The notes beneath the pieces are model-generated. The model was not told where the DNA came from and did not search any database. It was given only the letters and a program-made list of their open reading frames with translations. Below, one piece after another: positions 28,900 through 39,785 of a stretch of DNA of 64,000 bases (within the stretch, counting starts at the first letter, position 1; every line of letters begins with the position of its first letter). Source of the DNA: Cordylochernes scorpioides (taxonomy: Eukaryota > Arthropoda > Arachnida > Pseudoscorpiones > Chernetidae); assembly GCA_030710605.1 (NCBI GenBank), contig CP092865.1:140265282-140329281 (forward strand). Reading direction: 5' to 3'. The position numbers and the translations under genes were made by a program.

Positions 28900-29527
28900 T
28901 CAACGTACCATGCTTAAGGTTTCCACAAGTAAAAATACCCACGAACTCCGACAAAATAATTACCATACGTCCATATCGTGTTCCGATATGTGACCAACAA
29001 GAGATCCGCAATCAGGTCCAACAATGCTAGAGAATGGCATTATAGAGCAATCTTTTTCACCTTTCTCGAGCCCGGTCACACTCGTCACCAAGCGCGACAA
29101 GACCAAAAGGTTTTGTATCGATTATAGAAAGGTGAACGAGCTAATTAGTTCTGATGTCCCGAGAATCGAGGATATTCTCGACCGTCTCGCACAGGCCAAG
29201 TATTTCTCCACGGCCGACATTTCCTCTGCGTATTGGCAGGTCCCAATACACCCCGATTCTCGACCACTGTTGGCCTTTGCCACGCTCGAAGGGTTATACC
29301 AGCCCACTCGATTACCTTTCGGGTTAAAAACCAGCCCTCAGATCTACGAACGAGCCATGAGTCAGGTCCTACAGAGACACGGACTTGACTGTGTGGCACA
29401 TTATTTTGATGACTTCATCATTTTCTCCAACACACTGGAGGAACATCAAAACCACCTGCGACAATTTTTCGCCTTTTGCGAAGCAGAGAAGTTACAACTT
29501 AACTTCGCGAAATGCGAATTTTTTTAA
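28900..29527 (+). pseudogene. Gypsy reverse transcriptase
   Basis: RT fingers and palm: FCIDYRKVNE, ADISSAYWQV, LPFGLKTSPQ and the active-site box YFDD near 29401. There is a frame change near 29022 before the palm and another at the T-run at 29520-29526 just after it. Confidence 0.88.
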
Positions 29528-30200
29528 GCAGTCCATAGATTTCCTAGGTTACACCGTCACAGCTGGTACAACCACACCACTCACACGCAATACAGACATA
29601 ATCCACGCCATTAAACAACCCCACAACCGAAAAACACTACAATCCTTTCTAGGCGCTGTGAACGTCTATAACAAATTCATCCCGGAATACGCTCGCTTGC
29701 GAGCACCACTCAACAACCTTCTCAAAAAGGATGTCGTGTGGATCTGGGATGAAACTTGCCAAAAGGCGTTCATTGACCTGAAAGAGAACCTCACACAACA
29801 TCCCATTTTACACCTTTACAAAGAGGGCCTGCCATGCCAAGTGTATTGTGATGCATCCACCCTCGGTATAGCAGGCATCCTCAAACAGGTTCACACTGAC
29901 GGGAACGTATATCCAGTTCAGTATTTCAGCCGAACTCTGCGCCCACACGAGCGAAACTATACCATCTCTGAACTTGAGTGCTTAGCAATCGTTGAGAGTG
30001 TGGAGAAGTTCGCATCTATCTGATGGGCAGAAAGTTTACTATATTTTCTGACCATCACGCATTGCAGTGGCTGAAGACAATCAAAAACCCGTCAGGCAGA
30101 TTGTTTCGATGGAGTTTACGACTGTCGAGTTACGAGTATGAGGTTCGCTACATAAAGGGAAAACAACAGTATGAGGCAGATCTTTTGTCCCGTAACCCGT
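29520..30200 (+). pseudogene. Gypsy RNase H region
   Basis: Connection domain (LGYTVTAG, FLGAVNVYNKFI) and RNase H with YCDAS (first acidic residue), ELECLA and FSDHHAL motifs. The frame breaks near 30020 between the last two. Confidence 0.86.
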
Positions 30201-30229
30201 TCTGTGGGTTCCTAGACGCGTCCCTTATT

Positions 30230-31572
30230 AAGACACACCAACCTTCTCCATCGAGAGAGTCTAGCCTGACCATTGATCGTAATGGATTACATACCGTTTC
30301 CCGAAAAGGTGTAACAAAAATTATCATCCCAAAGACACTCGTACAACAACTCTTACAGACAGTACACGCACAATACAACCACCCCGGTATTTCACAAATG
30401 TCACGACTCATCTCCACTCAATATTACTGGCAAGGTATGTCAAAGGACATTAAACAAAAGGTTAAGACCTGCCCCACCTGCCAGTTAACAAAACGTCCAT
30501 TGGGACCCACTTACGGGGAGTTAAGTCAACCGCCGGAAGCCAAAGAACCCTTTGACCTACTATCCCTAGACACCATAGCAGGATTTGCCAAATATGGCAA
30601 CACCAAAATATACCTCCATGTTGTAGTCGACCATTTTTCGCGCTACGCGTGGACTTTTCCATCCAAATCCACCAGCATTAACACCTACCAACAGGTACTC
30701 AAGCGAGTGTTACAGGATGGCTCTCCGAAACGCCTTCTTACGGATAGAGCCCCTGCATTCACTTCGCCAAAATTCAGTAGTTTCCTACTTAACAGAAACA
30801 TCCACCCATTACTCACAACTAGCAATAATCCACAAGCCAAAGGTCTATGTGAACGCCTGAACGCTACCCTCACGGGAAAACTTAGGCTATTACATTTAGA
30901 GAATCCTAAGATCGCATGGACAAGCTGGTCAAACGAGTTACAATCATATATAACAACACACCACACTCTACCACAGGTTTTCCACCCATCTACCTAATGT
31001 TTGGCATCCTACCCCCAGAACTCTCTGACCACAGCACACCTTACCCAGATATCGACAGAGCTAGGAAGATTGCACACACACGAACACAAAATAAACACCT
31101 TCAAGACAAAAACATTTATGATCAACGACACAAACAACCACATTTCGAAATAGGTGATCTAGTGTTAGTTAAATTATATCACCACCCCAACACAGGGAAG
31201 CTCGCTCCGTATTTCACAGGGCCCCATACAATATTAGAAATTATCTCACCAAATGTGGTCCGTATAGATAGACCCAATCAACCTCTCCAAAGAGACACTG
31301 ATACGATCCACGTCAACAAGCTTAAACTATATACAGAAAAAGTCCGTTATATAACACCGCCCGCCATTAGAATACATCATATAAGACACAAGCCCGATTA
31401 CACGTTCCCGTTTAAACACTTCACACCCGAATTATTTCCAGCAGAGCCGTTGAGATTCAAACCAACAAACAGCGAACCTTTCAAGCATTTAGATCCTACC
31501 ATTTTTTCAAAAAAAAACGATTTACGCCATTCTTCCCCGATAATAAGAACTGCGAACCTGACAATCATTTAA
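30230..31572 (+). pseudogene. Gypsy integrase
   Basis: H-x4-H...C-x2-C zinc finger near 30380-30480, and catalytic D, D, E residues in LLSLDTI, LLTDRAPAF and GLCERLNATL. A frame change near 30916-30997 precedes the C-terminal domain (GDLVLVKLYHHPNTGKLAPY, a GPY/F-like module). It inserts the cDNA into the genome. Confidence 0.88.
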
Positions 31573-31711
31573 ATCCTACCATTTTGTCCAAAAAACGATC
31601 CACGCCATTCTCCAACGATGACAAGAAGCGCGACATTGAACCGCCACAATTAAAAAATAAGTTCAAACAGGTACTCCAGAGCCACAGTTCATAACACCAA
31701 TATGGGAGAAG

Positions 31712-32140
31712 ATGCGTCGATACCCCATCTTTCACCTGATTTTTGTTATTTGTCTACTATCTCTACCCTATGGGTTCGTCCCAGTCTTATTCATCGTTCA
31801 CATGTTGATTTATACCCTATCCTCTCATAGAATTTTCCAGCTGCAAGAGGCAGTTTTTCATATAGGAAACTCCATCTTAAATTCAGTCTTTCATATAGGA
31901 AACTCCATCTTAAATTCAGTCTTTCATATAGGAAACTCCATCTTAAATTCAGTCTTTCATATAGGAAACTCCATCTTAAATTCAGTCTTTCATATAGGAA
32001 ACTCCAGCTTAAATTCAGTCTTTCATATAGGAAATTCCGTCTTTGAATTACTAAATCTGGTATGGAATATGCTAGAAGAGCTCGTTCCACATCTGAGAGG
32101 AAAATCCCCAAGTCCATTAGGGCACGTACAGAACCATTAG
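31712..32140 (+). CDS. Extra 3' ORF of the Gypsy element with in-frame 33-bp repeats
   Basis: 142 residues. The N-terminus MRRYPIFHLIFVICLLSLPY and the next residues are strongly hydrophobic (signal anchor or two membrane segments). Then comes VFHIGNSILNS repeated about six times, encoded by a 33-bp tandem repeat (about 31855-32040), then a short acidic end. It sits where envelope-like ORFs occur in some Gypsy elements, but no envelope motif is visible. It may be a by-product of the repeat. Confidence 0.45.
   Translation: MRRYPIFHLIFVICLLSLPYGFVPVLFIVHMLIYTLSSHRIFQLQEAVFHIGNSILNSVFHIGNSILNSVFHIGNSILNSVFHIGNSILNSVFHIGNSSLNSVFHIGNSVFELLNLVWNMLEELVPHLRGKSPSPLGHVQNH
31855..32040 (+). repeat. 33-bp minisatellite inside the Gypsy element
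   Basis: Five and a half units of TTTCATATAGGAAACTCC plus ATCTTAAATTCAGTC. The unit length is a multiple of three, so reading frames stay open on both strands. Confidence 0.93.
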
Positions 32141-34193
32141 GAAAAATTCAATTATAAAAAAAAACAATTAGGCGTGCACAAAAGCAATTAGAAGGCAGTT
32201 TTAGAGAAGGACAGCTTCCCCGCGCGACAATAAATACGTACGTCATTACTCCAATTACATGCAAACAGAGGGTGGGTAGATTTAGTTTGGATCTTGTTTC
32301 TCCACACCCCGGGGAGGACTTTGTTCCTCCACATCGCCCCCCTGCTTCCGGTTTCTAATTACCGTGGGGCCCCTCGACCAACAGCTAAATTGAGGTCAAG
32401 CGCTGTGGACCTCTCTAAATGTCGTCCAGTTTCGATTCCAGTACAAGCTACATATCGACTTTTACAAAAAAACATAGTTCAATTATATTATCACAAGAAA
32501 ATTAACACGTTACACACAGACACTCCTAATGAATTCACATTTCAATTCTTATTAATTCTTATTATTCTTTACAGACTTCCAAAATACGTCACCCACGTCA
32601 CACACAGACGCTAGTTTTAAAAACACGTAGATCTCAAGGTCAATTACGAACAAAAAACAGCAAATTACCACTTAAAATGTTAGGAATTTAGGTAACTAAG
32701 CTTTCGAGCTTACGTTTTCTCCCAAAAGGATTAAACAACCTTTTAGAAGGACCGAGGATTCCCCTCGAATCCTGTATTCAAGGTTTTGACTTAGGTACCG
32801 ACACCCAATATAATAAAGTGGATATTGGGCGAGCACATCTTAAGTGCCCTAGGGAATCGCATAAAAATCCCTAGAACGCATTAAGGCTCGAGACACATTA
32901 ACATACAACATTCGGCTTTGAGACCTCAAAATACAACACGACACAAAGACAAAAGGCACACGAAAAGGTTATTTAGATTCCCATGTCTCCTGTATACATA
33001 ATATAATTCGCACTTGGGACAGATCACGTTTCTACCCAAGTGTCGCACAGGGAAAGACAAAAAATCTACGGGGTATAATTAATTGATTGCTAAAACTAGA
33101 TTGTGGAATGTAGATACAAAGCGAGTTGCGAACCTCGCTATACATTTTCTTTATTACATATCATTCATTTACATTATTTTCTTATTTTAAAATCAAAATA
33201 CTTAATCCAATTTATCATTTTTCTAATTCAATTTCTTATCACTTATTTTAGCAATTGTTTACCATTTTATTTACCACCTCTTTATTTTTGTCATATTTCC
33301 ATTTTATCAACGAAAACTCGTTGGTTTTCGGTTAAATTTAGACATTAGGCTATCCTTTAATTTACAAAAACCTTTTTCATTTTTCTTTTTTTTTCTCCAT
33401 GCAACAAAGCATTTTTCTTTTTTTTTTACCATGCAACAAAGCATTTTTTTTCTCACCACGCAACAAGGCATTTTTCTTTTTTTTTGCAACCAAGCCTTCA
33501 CTTTGATTTCGTACAACTTTTATCTTTATTTTATTTTTTGATTTCTCAAAAGACCTAATGAAAACCCCTCGATTTCCATTCCCAATCTCAAGTAGGATAG
33601 TAATTAGGCAACATTTTTTTTTTCACCATGCAACAAAGCATTTTTCTTCTTTTTTTTTTTTTTGTGCAACCAAGCCTTCTCTTTGATTTCGTTCAACTTT
33701 ATTTTATTTTTATTTTGATTTCTCAAAAGACCTCATGAAATTCCCTCGATTTCCTTCCCAATCTCGAGCAGAACATGATTAGGCATTTTTTCATTTTTTT
33801 TTCACCATGCAACAACGCATTTTTCTTTTCTTTTTCCCACCATGCAACCAAGCATTCACTTTATTTCTGTTCAACTTTATATTATTTTGATTTCTCAAAG
33901 ACCTAATAACTTCCCTCGACTTCCATTCCCAATTTCGAGCAGAATTATAATTAGGCATTTCTCTTTTCACTATATCATTTTTATGTCTTACCATTACAAT
34001 TTTTGATTTCTATTAATTATACGCAAGCTATATATCATTAATACCATTCTTTTTTATCTCTTATATCCTTACCAATGCTTGTATATAACCTCCCTATAAC
34101 CAATTAATTTTCACACAAAATTATTTTTTTTCCTTTACAGAACTCACTCAGGCTAAACCCCTTCGTAAATTCTTCACATGTAGGGGGCGCATC
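32141..34193 (+). repeat. Gypsy non-coding 3' region
   Basis: About 2 kb without ORFs. Between 33390 and 33960 pyrimidine-rich units (CATGCAACAAAGCATTTTTC, separated by TTTCTCAAAAGACCTAAT-type blocks) recur three to four times. A purine-rich tract AGGGGGCGC at 34181-34190 immediately precedes the 3' LTR and may prime plus-strand synthesis. Confidence 0.7.
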
Positions 34194-34858
34194 TGTCATA
34201 ATTTGTACATAGCTAGATGCAAACCCGACCCAATATGTATGAAATGTATGCTTTGAAAGATTTAATAAAGAACAAGGCTTAACAATCTGGAGAGAGAAGG
34301 CCTAGAGTGGACAATCATTAGCAGGGTTTTATTATCCCGGAACTCATAAAAGTTGAGTTCAAGAAACTCGTACTTCCTGGTCAGGTTAAAACAAGTCCAA
34401 AAGACAAAGAATTAGCAAAGACCAATCAGGGAGCAGCATTTTAGCCTCGAGCCTATAGCGAACTTACACGTCACGAATGTTCAGCCAATGAGCAATCAGA
34501 AGAGTTTTCCTTTTAAATCAAGAACACAGAATAGTCAGTTGAGAGCTGGACCGCACCGAGTTAAGTTATCGGCTGGACACCATCGAGTTAACACCTGGAC
34601 CTTGGAGCCAATCCCATCTCCCCAAATCTCAGATAAGTCAAATGCTCAATCATGTAATAGAATAGTCGCTAGTCAATTTCCTTCAACCCCTCGAATCCTT
34701 CTCTCCCTCGATTAATTGCCTTATTTCAACCCAATCAACATTGCGTATTCTCGATTATTTTCCCCTGTATGCATCACTTCCCACTCAAACGACTGCGCTC
34801 AAATCAATCAAATCAATTATCAACCCACATTAAAAGATTTCGTAACGATAGTACGATA
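34194..34858 (+). repeat. Gypsy 3' LTR
   Basis: About 665 bp, near-identical to the 5' LTR apart from four or so substitutions and one 22-bp insertion (CACCATCGAGTTAACACC-type). Confidence 0.9.
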
Positions 34859-35114
34859 TATATATAACGGAACATTTATGAGCGAAGGAAAAAAAGTTTC
34901 GTTTTTATTACGATAATGTTAAAACCGAGTTTTCAAACCTCTCTGTTCTTCAACACTGGTTCTAATCTAACTCTTTTTAGAGTTCCATCTTTATAAACCT
35001 TAAGGTGTATATTGTAGAAGATAGATAAACACTATGACACAAAGAAGTTTAGCCTACTGGTTACACGGCAGCTCGAAGCAAGTGGCAATACTACGGCTTG
35101 CGGTAGACCCTGAC

Positions 35115-35292
35115 CTTCTTGTAGACGGCGGAGACCAGGGCGGAACGCATGCGGATGCTGACGAGGTACATCTGCTGGAAGTAGTAGGAGATGATGATGG
35201 ACTGGGCCGAGGCGTTGAAGAACATGAGTGCGGCGATGAGCGCCCCCTGCCACGCTGGGCTGCCCCGGGCCTCCGTTAGCTTGATCAGGAAC
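35115..35292 (-). CDS. ABCC: ABCC/MRP transporter exon 9 (TMD1)
   Basis: 178-bp exon encoding FLIKLTEARGSPAWQGALIA and SYYFQQMYLVSIRMRSALVS, ending AVYKK. It aligns with the MRP1 stretch APDWQGYFYTVLLF and GMRIKTAVIGAVYRK. Acceptor GTCCAG, donor AAG|GTCAGG. Its first base completes the AG left by exon 8, and its end is phase 0 into exon 10. The 5' part of the exon is repeated twice just upstream (35360-35585). Confidence 0.93.
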
Positions 35293-35339
35293 CTGGACGG
35301 TACAACACGCGCTAGGTTATCGCGGCTGATGGTCGAGGA

Positions 35340-35585
35340 AAACAAGCAAATATAGAGCCATGATCGTCCCCTGCCACGCTGGGCTGCCCCAGGCCTCCGT
35401 CAGTTGGATCAGGAACCTGGACGGTACAACACGCGCTGGGTCATAGGGACTGTTGGTTGAGGAAAACAAGCAAATGTAAAGACATGAGCGTCCCCTTCCA
35501 CGCTGGACTCCCCCGGGTCTCCGTTAGCTGGATCAAGAACCTGGACACGCTAGGTTATCGCGGCTGTTGGTTGAGGAAAACATGA
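35340..35585 (-). repeat. Two extra partial copies of exon 9 5' end plus splice acceptor
   Basis: A unit of about 122 bp (first 55 bp of exon 9, its acceptor CCAG, and about 60 bp of upstream intron) occurs at about 35238-35345 (true exon), 35362-35470 and 35487-35585. Copies 2 and 3 are upstream in transcription and keep an AG before GTTCCTGATC or GTTCTTGATC. They lack the rest of the exon and its donor. Confidence 0.9.
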
Positions 35586-36284
35586 TGGGTCTTAGCTCTG
35601 CTGCAAAGATTGGAGAGATGCTTCTGTCCTAAACCACTTGTCGTTATTTTGTGTGTTCCTGTTCCAAATTGGCTTTATTAGGTACTGCTCACAAAAAGAA
35701 CAACCTATGTCAACATATTTACAGTGCTATACAAACGAAATCGTAACATATACAAACGTTTTATAAAATGAAATTTTTTGAATTTAGAATATCTAGTCCC
35801 TTGGAACTTTTCCTCGTTTTTTTTTTATTTGCTTTTGATTTGTTGGAGGGTTTTTCATTTCTTCCATTTTCAGTAATTTTGACAAAGTGTGTTAATGTAA
35901 TGAAGCATCTGTCTGGATCTTAAATTTATTTTGTCTTCGTATTGCTTCAAATATAGCTAGTGCTTGTGATACCATATGTATATATGTTATGATACCACAA
36001 CAACACAACGGCCTTTATTGTGTGTGTTGTGTGAGATTTTAAAAGAAATTTACATCAGTTGGTTAGTTGTTAGTTCAGCTTCTCTCTTCTATATGGAATG
36101 GATCCTTAAGTTAACTATCACATACGTAAAAAATGGGGGGGGGGGGGGGGGAGAAGTCCGACCACACCTCCCTGCGGTCCCCCCTGGACCCTTGGAATAT
36201 TCTACCAAATTCTGGTTTGTTTCCAAGGTAACTAACGTGGCAACGGCACCCATTTTCCAATGAAGAGCAAAGATAGTGGATATT
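35586..36284. other. Intronic sequence, nothing recognised
   Basis: AT-rich, with a G18 run near 36135. No gene or known repeat. Confidence 0.4.
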
Positions 36285-36289
36285 GCTGC

Positions 36290-36659
36290 TGTTGAGATTA
36301 CGAGAGGTTAAGATTGAAGAACCTTCTCCCAACAAGTAAGACCTCTACCTGAAGTCTTGATATTAGTTTGGACTGCCTTGGGTGATCAAGCCAGGAAGGA
36401 AAACAGCGGCTACTACACGCAGAAGATCTCGCTCTAGTAAGACACTCTCAGAAACTCTAAGAAAACTCCAAGAAACTCTTCTACTTAGAAACTCTTTATT
36501 TTGACAACACGGCTTAGTTATATACATTCAAGGAATTTACATAATAACAATTCATTCAAAATATATTTGACATAATAATAATTAATTTAAAAGAAATTTA
36601 CATTCCAGGTTATACACTCAAAAGAGATATTTACATAGTCTATGCCACGACTTTTAACA
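36290..36659 (-). repeat. 3' LTR of the non-autonomous element
   Basis: 370 bp. On the minus strand it begins TGTTAAAAGTCGTGG and ends CTCAACA. Confidence 0.92.
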
Positions 36660-36848
36660 TACCCCCACCTTTCTTTTTTGTAAAAAGAAAAAATCCGGCA
36701 TACTGCGGCACCCTCTCCATACACACCACCGGAGGTTGCCCCTTAAGCGTCCATCTTTCTCCTCCAAAGAAATCGGAGGTAGTCCCAATCATTTTCCTTG
36801 ATGGCCATTACCTGGAAATATCTCCTCATGTCGGCCAAAACTCCGTAC

Positions 36849-37572
36849 TTATTTTTCCGAAGTTTTATCCCCTATTTCCGGGATTCTCCTCAGTAGAATG
36901 GGTCTCCTCCTCAAATACCGTCTTAAGGCGAGTGCGCCGTGTTCTCGACAGGAAGCGTCGCCAAATACTGGCCCCATAGGCGTAGCCCTGGACCCATTCC
37001 TAAACAAAAGGTGACGAGGCCAATAGTATCCTTCCACCTTTGATTCAGTACCTTGTTCTGCATCTAGGTTTTCTTCCACCTTTAAATCAGTACCCTGTTC
37101 GGCATCTATATTTTTCGCTTCATTTCCATCATGATCTGTTCCCTTGTTGTATTTATCGTCCTTACTCTTAGCAAAATCAGATTTATTTATGGTTTTCAAA
37201 TCTTGGGATTCTGTTTCTTTAGATTTATCCTTTATTTTAAATTCCGCATCTCTCGTTGGTCCTACTTTCACCAATTTCCTCGATGCTGGAACTCTGACAA
37301 CTCCTTCCTCATTTTCCTCATTATCATCAATCGATTCAGTTTCATCTGAAATCTTTACTTGGTCAGCGCCTTCAGCTACCGCTAATAAAATTTCCTGGTA
37401 TTGTTCGTTCAATACCACCAGCTCCAAATAGAGAGCTTCCAATCTATCAAATTTGGCATATATGCCACTTTTGTCAATAAGAGGATTCCTTAACTCTGTA
37501 TTCATATCATTTACCACTTCGGTAAAAAACGCCTCTTATCGCCTCTCTACGCCTTCTGCTAACATCCTCCAT
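36849..37572 (-). CDS. Gag-like ORF of the non-autonomous LTR element
   Basis: An open frame of 222 residues runs from 37517 to 36849. An ATG at 37572 (MEDVSRRRREAIRGVF) would extend it if one base of the A6 run near 37525 were miscounted. The N-terminus YAKFDRLEALYLELVVLNEQ is helical, like Bel/Pao or Gypsy gag starts. The middle is highly acidic and lysine-rich, and the end is arginine-rich (RRYLRRRPILLRR). No zinc knuckle. Function as gag is inferred from position. Confidence 0.55.
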
Positions 37573-37639
37573 CTCTCCTTGTAGTTATCCTTTCGCCTTG
37601 TAGGTATCCTTTTTACCTTGTAGGTAGCCTTTCACCTTG

Positions 37640-38757
37640 TAGGTAGGAGCTCTTTTTAACCTTTAACAAAGGACCTTTTGAGCTCCTTTAGCTTTCTTGT
37701 ACCTTGAGCTTCCTTAGCTTTCTTGTACCTTGAGCTTCCCTAGCTTTCTTGTACCTTGAGCTTCCTTAGCTTTCTTGTACCTTGAGCTTCTTTAGCTTCT
37801 TGTACCCTGAGCTTCCTTAGCTTCTTGTATCTTGAGCTTCTTTAGCTTCTTGTACCCTGAGCTTCCCTAGCTTCTTGTACCTTGAGCCTCTTTAGCTTCT
37901 TGTACCCTGAGCCTCCTTAGCTTCTTGTACCTTGAGCTTCTCTAGCTTCTTGTACCCTGAGCCTCCTTAGCTTCTTGTACCTTGAGCTTCTTTAGCTTCT
38001 TGTACCCTGAGCCTCCTTAGCTTCTTGTACCTTGAGCTTCTTTAGCTTCTTGTACCTTGAGCCTCTTTAGCTTCTTGTACCCTGAGCCTCCTTAGCTTCT
38101 TGTACCTTGAGCTTCTTTAGCTTCTTGTACCCTGAGCTTCCCTAGCTTCTTGTACCTTGAGCTTCTTTAGCTTCTTGTACCCTGAGCCTCCTTAGCTTCT
38201 TGTACCTTGAGCTTCTTTAGCTTCTTGTACCCTGAGCTTCCCTAGCTTCTTGTACCTTGAGCTTCCTTAGCTTTCTTGTACCTTGAGCTTCTTTAGCTTC
38301 TTGTACCCTGAGCTTCCTTAGCTTCTTGTATCTTGAGCTTCTTTAGCTTCTTGTACCCTGAGCTTCCCTAGCTTCTTGTACCTTGAGCCTCTTTAGCTTC
38401 CTTGTACCTTGAGCTTCCTTGGCTTTCTTGTACCCTTGAGCTTCCTTAGCTTTCTTGTACCTTGAGCTTCCTTAGCTTTCTTGTACCTTGAGCTTCCTTA
38501 GCTTTCTTGTACCTTGAGCTTCCTTAGCTTTCTTGTACCTTGAGCTTCCCTAGCTTTCTTGTACCTTGAGCTTCCTTAGCTTTCTTGTACCTTGAGCTTC
38601 CTTAGCTTTCTTGTACCTTGAGCTTCCTTAGCTTTCTTGTACCTTGAGCTTCCCTAGCTTTCTTGTACCTTGAGCTTCCTTAGCTTTCTTGTACCTTGAG
38701 CTTCCTTAGCTTTCTTGTACCTTGAGCTTCCTTAGCTTTCTTGTACCTTGAGCTTCC
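37640..38757. repeat. 25/26-bp minisatellite in the element's leader
   Basis: About 43 tandem units of CTTGAGCTTCCTTAGC plus TTTCTTGTAC, in 25- and 26-bp variants with CCTGAGCCTC-type alternation between about 37800 and 38400. Confidence 0.95.
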
Positions 38758-38759
38758 CT

Positions 38760-39130
38760 TGAGCTGCTGTTACTCGGGAGACAGCGCCTACAGGTCTTCC
38801 CGCCTTGTGTTCCTCGGGAGACAGCGCCTACAGGTCTTCCCGCCTTGTGTTCCTCGGGAGACAGCGCCTACAAGTCTTCCCGCCTTGTGTTCCTCGGGAG
38901 ACAGCGCCTACAAGTCTTCCCGCCTTGTGTTCCTCGGGAGACAGCGCCTACAGGTCTTCCCGCCTTGTGTTCCTCGGGAGACAGCGCCTACAGGTCTTCC
39001 CGCCTTGTGTTCCTCGGGAGACAGCGCCTACAGGTCTTCCCGCCTTGTGTTCCTCGGGAGACAGCGCCTACAGGTCTTCCCGCCTTGTGTTCCTCGGGAG
39101 ACAGCGCCTACAGGTCTTCCCGTCTTCCCT
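38760..39130. repeat. 40-bp minisatellite in the element's leader
   Basis: Nine near-identical 40-bp units (GTTCCTCGGGAGACAGCGCC plus TACAGGTCTTCCCGCCTTGT). Because 40 is not a multiple of three, the same peptide cycles through all three plus-strand frames, which explains three overlapping ORFs here. Confidence 0.96.
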
Positions 39131-39171
39131 ACTTGACCAGGCCACGCAGCCCACCCGGGGACGCCACTAAA

Positions 39172-39541
39172 TGTTGAGATTACGAGAGGTTAAGATTGAA
39201 GAACCTTCTCCCAACAAGTAAGACCTCTACCTGAAGTCTTGATATTAGTTTGGACTGCCTTGGGTGATCAAGCCAGGAAGGAAAACAGCGGCTACTACAC
39301 GCAGAAGATCTCGCTCTAGTAAGACACTCTCAGAAACTCTAAGAAAACTCCAAGAAACTCTTCTACTTAGAAACTCTTTATTTTGACAACACGGCTTAGT
39401 TATATACATTCAAGGAATTTACATAATAACAATTCATTCAAAATATATTTGACATAATAATAATTAATTTAAAAGAAATTTACATTCCAGGTTATACACT
39501 CAAAAGAGATATTTACATAGTCTATGCCACGACTTTTAACA
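39172..39541 (-). repeat. 5' LTR of the non-autonomous element
   Basis: 370 bp, identical by eye to 36290-36659. On the minus strand the sequence after it, TTTAGTGGCGTCCCCGGG, would hold the primer-binding site. Confidence 0.92.
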
Positions 39542-39785
39542 GCTGCTGTTGTGTTGGAGATGCATAGAAGACATCTGAGACTCTTCTTTGGACACGACAA
39601 CAACAACATACAAAAATGAGCTTAGCTCGACAGAAATGAACGGAGAGATGTCGTAAAAAGCTTGTCATTCAATATTGACGGATTTAGGATATACTTTCGT
39701 AATGTGCTTCAAACAAAGTATACATACTATTACTTTATTTATGTATAATCTTTCAGGTTATTGGTGTTATACTACAAAAACAAAT

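Larger units (their letters stand above)
26442..34858 (+). mobile_element. Gypsy-type LTR retrotransposon, 8.4 kb
   Basis: Two similar LTRs (26442-27084 and 34194-34858) flank gag, protease, reverse transcriptase, RNase H and integrase in the Gypsy (Metaviridae) order, then an extra ORF and 2 kb of non-coding sequence. TATA on both sides could be the target duplication, but the AT-rich context leaves the LTR end ambiguous by a few bases. The coding region has at least five frame breaks, so this copy is not autonomous as sequenced. Confidence 0.92.
36290..39541 (-). mobile_element. Non-autonomous LTR retrotransposon with tandem-repeat leader
   Basis: LTRs at 36290-36659 and 39172-39541 (370 bp, identical as far as I can compare) start TG and end CA, with 5-bp target duplication GCTGC (36285-36289, 39542-39546). 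Orientation is minus. A primer-site-like TGGCGTCCCCGGGTGG follows the right LTR, and a purine tract AGAAAGGTGGGGGTA precedes the left LTR. There is no RT. Only a 222-residue ORF and two minisatellites fill the inside. Confidence 0.9.

Noticed and set aside
1172-35292. Two tandem ABCC paralogues
   Set aside because: No exon is represented twice, exon 8 fits exon 9 in phase, and the split SINE independently supports misplacement of the middle block.
38741-39177. Three overlapping plus-strand ORFs of 110-131 residues
   Set aside because: They are the same peptide read in three frames because of the 40-bp tandem repeat. They lie in the leader of a minus-strand LTR element.
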